Shown here piece after piece: positions 7,684 through 12,168 of a stretch of 12,168 bases of DNA. Origin of the DNA: Chytridium lagenaria (lineage: Eukaryota > Chytridiomycota > Chytridiomycetes > Chytridiales > Chytridiaceae); the NCBI GenBank assembly GCA_025449115.1, contig JAHLKC010000335.1:1-12168 (forward strand), in the 5' to 3' direction. The notes under the pieces were generated by a model. It had not been told where the DNA came from and did no database searches. It worked only from the letters and a program-made list of their open reading frames with translations. The stretch's first letter is position 1. Each line of letters opens with the position of its first letter. Position numbers and translations under genes: made by a program.

Positions 7684-9585
7684 GACAAGACCAAACTCAC
7701 CGGGTCTGGTATCCCAGAGAATGCCCGTCTCTTCCAGATCAAGGCTGGGAGAGACCTTCCCTCCATCACCGAGCGATCCAATGGCATCATCTCGGAATTC
7801 CGGGCCACCTGTGCTATCTTTGGGGTCCCGCTCTGCCAGGAGAACCTTAGCCGGTTCATTAGGAATCAGAGGCCTAAAGGGAAGGGACAACTTTCTGAAC
7901 CTTACCTCAATGATGAGGAATGCCGCAAGCATAACCTCACCATACTTGACCCTCGGGCTACGGTCGGTCAGCACCAGAAACTTCTTTCTGGCTCAATGGT
8001 GTCGACCTCTCGCCCATCACCATCCAGGGACGATCCTGTCTCCAAGAAGACTCCTGCCGCCTCTTTTCCCGACCCTCGTCGCTCTGATGCAGCCGGCACC
8101 TCCAGTGGTCGTCACCCCAGCCGAGACTCTTCTCCAATGGATGAGGATGAAGTCGTTCATCCCTCACCAGGGGGTAAACTAGCTCCTCGCCTCAACAAGC
8201 TCAAGGCAGGCCTCGAACCTGCCACCTCTGAGCATCCAAAAAGCAAAGGAAAGGGACCCCTCCTCGAGCATGAGTATGACGAGGTCTTCCTCCGCCCTAA
8301 AGCGAATGATCCCTTTTCCTACGAGGAGCTCACTGGTGCTGCTCGCGATCATGCCATCCACCAACGTCGCGAAGGTTGTCTCAGCCCCCGCACCTTGGTC
8401 ACTGTCCGTCCAAAGGCACCTGCTGCCTCTCGCGATGCCCCACCATCTCCGTACCCTGACGACTCCTCGTCCTCTCGCCACGGATCCTCCAGTGCCAACC
8501 CCCGCGAGAAAGAACCCGGCAGCAATCGATATAACGTTGATGCCGTTCTCTCTCTCGTCGAGCGTTTGAAAAGCCTGGGTATTGAGGTCACCATCAGTGA
8601 GAGTAAACTCAAAAGCAACTCAACTTACCGTAATGAGAAGCTTGTTTCCTTCACTGCCCTTGTCGACGATCGTCGTAAACACCTCTACAAAACCATTAGT
8701 GGGATTAGGGAGCTGCTTGTCGACTGTACCTCTGAGCTTCAATCGCTCCTTGGTACTCGCCAACCCACCATCCGACTGCTTGAGGACGAGGATGCCTACT
8801 CTGATGCCGCTCTCGTCTCCATCCGTCACGATTGGAACAGCGTTCTTCTAGAAAGTCAGCTTAAAGTGAAAGAGGCTCGTAAGAGGCAATTTACCTTGCA
8901 ACGATCCCCTCCTCCTCCTCCACCGCCTCCAGCGTTGATACCAGCAGTGGCTCAAACCCTTCCTCGCCGCTCCAGCGTTCAGGTTCGCCTCCCTCCCAAC
9001 CATCCCCTCATACGTCGAGATGAGGGGTCTGTCATTGATGTCGATGGTGAGTCTCGCACCGACACCACCACCGCATCCGTTGGATCCGTCAGTGATGACG
9101 AAGACCATCCTGATCCTCGCCAGGTACCCCTTCCTGTCTCCTCTGTCCAGTCTTCTCGTCCTAGAGCTCACGGGTTAGATGATACTAGGCACAAGAAGGT
9201 GGATGTTGACGGGATTACCCGAAGACTTACTCTTCTCCAGTACCGCCAGCGTCGTTCCGGACCCTCATCCTCGTCCCGTAGGCCTCTCTCCTTGACCAAG
9301 GAGACCAATGCCTCTGCAGCTAACGTAAGGGATTCAGTTCAGGTTAATCAGACCTCAACTGAAGCACTTACCAACCCTCCTGCGACTGGTGTCACTCATG
9401 ATGCTCTTGTCCCAGTGGCTCCGACCTCTGCTACGCCACCTGATGACAATGAATCCGTTGCCTCTGTCTCCGACGCTGCTGAGGATGCCGCCCCTGTTAA
9501 TGATGACGTTAGCCCCTCATCAACTCCACCTCACTCACCTTATCCCACTCTTCGGGACCTCGTCCTTGACACTAAATCCCGCTAA
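7684..9585 (+). CDS. Long disordered ORF upstream of gag (family B element)
   Basis: I do not recognise a family. The frame is open for about 633 codons, from after a TAA at 7681 to a TAA at 9583. The first ATG is at 7996, but the 104 codons before it look coding (for example ITERSNGIISEFRATCAIFG), so the start may come from an upstream exon by splicing. The region 7996-8520 is rich in Ser, Pro, Arg and Asp. About 8530-8900 is probably helical and could be a folded domain of about 120 residues (YNVDAVLSLVERLKSLGIEV onward). Eight consecutive prolines are encoded at 8908-8931, and the rest is again low-complexity and acidic. No zinc finger or enzyme motif was seen. Its place between PBS and gag suggests an accessory or N-terminal Gag region of the retrotransposon. 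The same frame stays open beyond the stop. Confidence 0.55.
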   Translation, partial: DKTKLTGSGIPENARLFQIKAGRDLPSITERSNGIISEFRATCAIFGVPLCQENLSRFIRNQRPKGKGQLSEPYLNDEECRKHNLTILDPRATVGQHQKLLSGSMVSTSRPSPSRDDPVSKKTPAASFPDPRRSDAAGTSSGRHPSRDSSPMDEDEVVHPSPGGKLAPRLNKLKAGLEPATSEHPKSKGKGPLLEHEYDEVFLRPKANDPFSYEELTGAARDHAIHQRREGCLSPRTLVTVRPKAPAASRDAPPSPYPDDSSSSRHGSSSANPREKEPGSNRYNVDAVLSLVERLKSLGIEVTISESKLKSNSTYRNEKLVSFTALVDDRRKHLYKTISGIRELLVDCTSELQSLLGTRQPTIRLLEDEDAYSDAALVSIRHDWNSVLLESQLKVKEARKRQFTLQRSPPPPPPPPALIPAVAQTLPRRSSVQVRLPPNHPLIRRDEGSVIDVDGESRTDTTTASVGSVSDDEDHPDPRQVPLPVSSVQSSRPRAHGLDDTRHKKVDVDGITRRLTLLQYRQRRSGPSSSSRRPLSLTKETNASAANVRDSVQVNQTSTEALTNPPATGVTHDALVPVAPTSATPPDDNESVASVSDAAEDAAPVNDDVSPSSTPPHSPYPTLRDLVLDTKSR

Positions 9586-10665
9586 GGATTTTCAATTGAG
9601 TACCCTCTTTTTACAACAGAAAACCCATCCGACGCCTTCTTCTTCAAGGCGACCTTGACAACGAACATCCATAGAGGACGACCTGCCGTTCACGACACTT
9701 GGTGGTTCCTCTTCGTCACCACTAACTTTGTGAGTACACCTTTGTCTTCTTCGTCTTTTATTACTACGTTGCAGCTCGTCGACGAGATAACGGCCAACGG
9801 GAGTGTCCTTTTTCATCCTCGTCTCTTCCACCTTACGGACCTTACCTTCGACGCCGTCGTCTACTCGAGATCTCGCCGTGAGAGAGCTTCCCTCGATTAC
9901 CTCGCCTCTCACCGCGATTGCCTGTTCACACGGGCAGATCTCTTTCAATTCCTTGGACCTGGACCTGTTTCCACAGCTCCTCGTCACTTGGAACCACCAT
10001 TTCATCTCGAGCTTACCTTGGATCCTCGTTTTACGACGATCCCAGCTCCAGGTGCCGCTCGAGCTTTTTCTGCTCCAGCACAACCTCCACGCGTTTCCAC
10101 GCCTGGAACTCCGGCAGTTTCATCTGTCCAAACATCTACTGCTGCTCTTGTTTCACAACAGCAACTCTTTTCTCCCTCCTTACCGGCTTTTTCGCCGCTT
10201 ACGAGTGTGAGCTTACTTCCTGTTGGACCTCCTCGTCCAACTATTAATCCGTCTCGTCTTATTCATCAGATTATACCTTCTGACGACGACGATTACGTTA
10301 CCGACAACGCTGACGAGGCTTTTGACGATATCGAGTCTGAAGTTTCCCTCACCCGTCGCCGTCGATCATACACATTGGACCCGAGCTTTCCTTCTCGCTC
10401 TGTTCATTCCAACCTTTCTTGGATCCAGCCAGGTCCAACTCCTGCTGCTTCCAGTGAATTAGTTGACGCTTCACGCGTTATCCCAGTTACAACCGCTGAG
10501 ATTTCATCTCGTGCAGTTCGTTTTCACATACAGATAACGACGGTCGGTCTTTTACTAGCCCACCTTCACCTATACCTCCCGTTTCCACTATGTCTGGTGC
10601 CGGTGGTTCTACTTCTTTTTCCAGGTCCTCGTCCACTGCCTCTTTGGCTGGATCTGGTAAGATAA
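9586..10665 (+). pseudogene. Continuation of the same frame past the TAA stop
   Basis: After the TAA at 9583-9585 the identical frame is open for 359 codons, to a stop at 10663. Composition stays coding-like until about 10530: FKATLTTNIHRGRPAVHDTW early, a Pro/Ser/Thr-rich middle, an acidic patch near 10270-10340 (SDDDDYVTDNADEAFDDIES) followed by RRRR. After about 10530 it turns into a leucine/proline-rich shadow of the next frame. No ATG lies near the new start, so it is probably the downstream part of the upstream ORF cut by a nonsense mutation, or reached by stop-codon readthrough. No domain recognised. Confidence 0.5.
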
Positions 10666-10902
10666 AAGATGGCATGAATGCCAAGAGTGCAAAGGACGAT
10701 ATGGCTACGGTGGTTCTTGACTCACCGCAGCCTGCGTCCATCTATCGCTTTATAGCGAAGATTGAGAGTATTCTCTCACAGTACGTTACTGATCCGACTA
10801 AGCCGGATCTTGCTCGTCCCTTTCGATCTGGAGCACGCTTTCCGCGTGACCTGGAACCCTGTCATAAACTTACGACGTTGATTACTGTGATACTCATGGC
10901 TC
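10500..10902 (+). pseudogene. N-terminal part of gag-like region, frame broken at both ends
   Basis: This frame, -1 relative to the upstream one, opens after a TGA just before 10502. An ATG at 10590 starts MSGAGGSTSFSRSSSTASLA, a Ser/Gly-rich tail followed by KIKDGMNAKSAKDD and a probably folded stretch (YRFIAKIESILSQYVTD). It runs to TAG at 10911, but the coding signal leaves this frame at the CTCATGG duplication (10893-10906) and continues as the next entry. It may be a true gag start, with the upstream ORF overlapping by about 76 bp, or the middle of one long polyprotein after a one-base indel. It lacks any diagnostic motif. Confidence 0.5.
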
Positions 10903-12168
10903 ATGGTTCCTAGAGCCTCAACGACGTTGAGTCAACTTCAGAAGGTCCTTCGCCGTAACTTTGCTCCTAATACGGACGAGTCGGATCTTGTTACAAAAGT
11001 TGAGCAGTTTCAATGGGACACCTCCCGCATGGGTCCTCTTGAAGCTCTCAATAAACTGACGTATCTTAACACGTCTTTGCCTTTTGCTAATCGTCTCAGT
11101 GACGACAAGCTTAAAACCATCCTTATTTCAGGATGTCAAGACGACCGATGGAAGTCGCTCGTCAAGAAGGAGTCTTACTCTGGAAAGAGGTGGGATGATC
11201 TCACTATAACTGTCGACGATATCGTTGACCACATGCAGCTTCATCACCCTCGGGTGATTGCTAAGTCTGACTCCTCTGAGACTGCTGCTATTATGCACGC
11301 TTTCAATGAGAAATTCGAAAACTTGACGCAGGTTGTTGCTGATAGCCAACGCGAAGTTGTCCGCCTCCGTCGTGAGCTTAAGAAAGCTCCCAACACTCGC
11401 GATAACCTCTTAGTTCATATCGCTGAGAACACTGAGCTCCCGTTGCCTTTTGTCAACATGAGTGATGAACTTGTGAATCGTACGCTCAACACGTACATTC
11501 ACACGTTGAACTCTGTCCTTACTTCTGACGGAGATTCTGAATTATCCGACGTTGACATCATCAGTCTTCGTGCGGATATCGAAATGATACGCAACGGCGC
11601 TCGTGAGCCTTATCAGCGCCAACCCTATCGCCAAGGATATCCTCCTCGCAATAATGACTTTAACAACCGCTCTCGTCAGGGCAGTTACAACAACTCTGAC
11701 TATACTCGTAGTCGTCAGAGCTCTGCTCAGAATGACCATCGTAATGGTCCTTTTACTTCTGACGCTTCTAATGCGCCTACCATGAATACTGCTGGTACTC
11801 AGTCTACCCGACTCAGTACTGGCACCACTTCAACCGGGACCACCGCAGCCCCTCCAGCTGCGCGTCGTTACCCCGCCCACTACTATCAAATGTTCTCTTT
11901 TGACCCCTTTAGTGGACGACCCTTTGCCGATCTTGAAGACCCTGATGAAGTTTTGTCTCGTTTGATTTCTTCTGGTAAGATCCCGCATACCTCTTCACAT
12001 ACTGATGCTTTTGATAGCTCAACTCAAGCCTTGATGCCCGAATCTGTACCTCGGCCCATGGCTATGGCAACTTATGAAGTTCCGTTTCACTTCATTTACG
12101 CCGTGAGCTCCTTTTTTCTTGAAAGTCTTACATCAGTACCATCAGTAGTTTGGAATCATAAACAATAA
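10903..12168 (+). CDS. gag: Gag-like capsid/nucleocapsid protein (family B element)
   Basis: 421 codons to a TAA at the last bases of the window. Residues about 5-115 resemble the retrotransposon Gag capsid family in pattern: LSQLQKVLRRNF, GPLEALNKLTYLN, LSDDKLKTILISG, then a helical stretch ending VDDIVDHMQLHHP. Residues about 135-165 form a likely coiled coil (NEKFENLTQVVADSQREVVR). Residues about 235-285 are rich in Arg, Asn, Gln, Tyr and Ser, a basic disordered tail suited to RNA binding. There is one Cys and no CCHC zinc knuckle. The ATG at 10903 lies inside a 7-bp duplication and is probably not the true start, because coding sequence precedes it in another frame. Gag packages the element's RNA in cytoplasmic particles. 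The assignment rests on pattern and on its place after LTR and PBS. Pol would follow off the window. Confidence 0.6.
   Translation: MVPRASTTLSQLQKVLRRNFAPNTDESDLVTKVEQFQWDTSRMGPLEALNKLTYLNTSLPFANRLSDDKLKTILISGCQDDRWKSLVKKESYSGKRWDDLTITVDDIVDHMQLHHPRVIAKSDSSETAAIMHAFNEKFENLTQVVADSQREVVRLRRELKKAPNTRDNLLVHIAENTELPLPFVNMSDELVNRTLNTYIHTLNSVLTSDGDSELSDVDIISLRADIEMIRNGAREPYQRQPYRQGYPPRNNDFNNRSRQGSYNNSDYTRSRQSSAQNDHRNGPFTSDASNAPTMNTAGTQSTRLSTGTTSTGTTAAPPAARRYPAHYYQMFSFDPFSGRPFADLEDPDEVLSRLISSGKIPHTSSHTDAFDSSTQALMPESVPRPMAMATYEVPFHFIYAVSSFFLESLTSVPSVVWNHKQ

Noticed and set aside
7651..9171. Several minus-strand open frames of 69-107 codons opposite the long ORF
   Set aside because: Shadows of the plus-strand pyrimidine-rich codons, with no start context or domain.
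9583..9585. TAA recoded as glutamine (alternative nuclear code)
   Set aside because: Other proposed exons and the gag region contain no further in-frame TAA or TAG read as sense, so one codon is no support for a changed code.
12102..12135. Intron with GTGAGC donor near the window end
   Set aside because: Both nearby acceptors lead directly to a stop, so splicing would not extend the frame.

Overview
The window looks like eukaryotic nuclear DNA from a repeat-rich genome. It holds long terminal repeats (LTRs) that begin TG and end CA, retrotransposon primer-binding sites, a gag-like polyprotein region and a split gene whose GT...AG introns are very short (about 32-89 bp), some with a CTAAC/CTTAC-like branch site near the acceptor. 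Short introns and pyrimidine-ending codons suit a fungus or a compact protist. I cannot name the species. No bacterial signals, rRNA, tRNA or CRISPR array were seen.

Layout. 1-692 is the 3' part of an LTR (family A; its 5' end lies outside the window), followed by a primer-binding site at 695-707 and a leader rich in hairpins and palindromes (about 900-1302). 1303-3137 is AT-rich and holds no convincing gene. 3138-3638 and 4598-5700 read as two halves of one unrecognised split host gene. A second family A LTR (3639-4597) sits between them. It matches 1-692 at 691 of 692 bases and is flanked by AGTG on both sides. The simplest reading is a solo LTR inside an exon. The competing reading is that the two family A LTRs bound one non-autonomous element with a ~2.9 kb internal region lacking gag and pol.

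A second, related LTR family (B, 5701-6636) interrupts the same host gene at its other end and is followed by the same 13-base primer-binding site (6638-6650). From there to the window end runs the 5' half of a long element: a structured leader of about 0.7-1 kb, a long low-complexity open frame (7684-9585) that continues in frame past one TAA to about 10530, then a gag-like region in two frames (10500-10902 and 10903-12168). No protease, reverse transcriptase or integrase is reached; pol should lie downstream.

The family B element is broken or unusually organised: one in-frame stop, one -1 frame switch and a 7-bp tandem duplication lie within its gag region. Its most notable feature is about 900 codons of disordered open frame before the recognisable gag, which recalls in layout the extra upstream ORF of plant Ogre elements. 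The two LTR families share their primer-binding site, a 65-70 bp GGTTTTT-rich block and TGTGA/TCACA-type ends, so they are probably related lineages that inserted into the same host locus.
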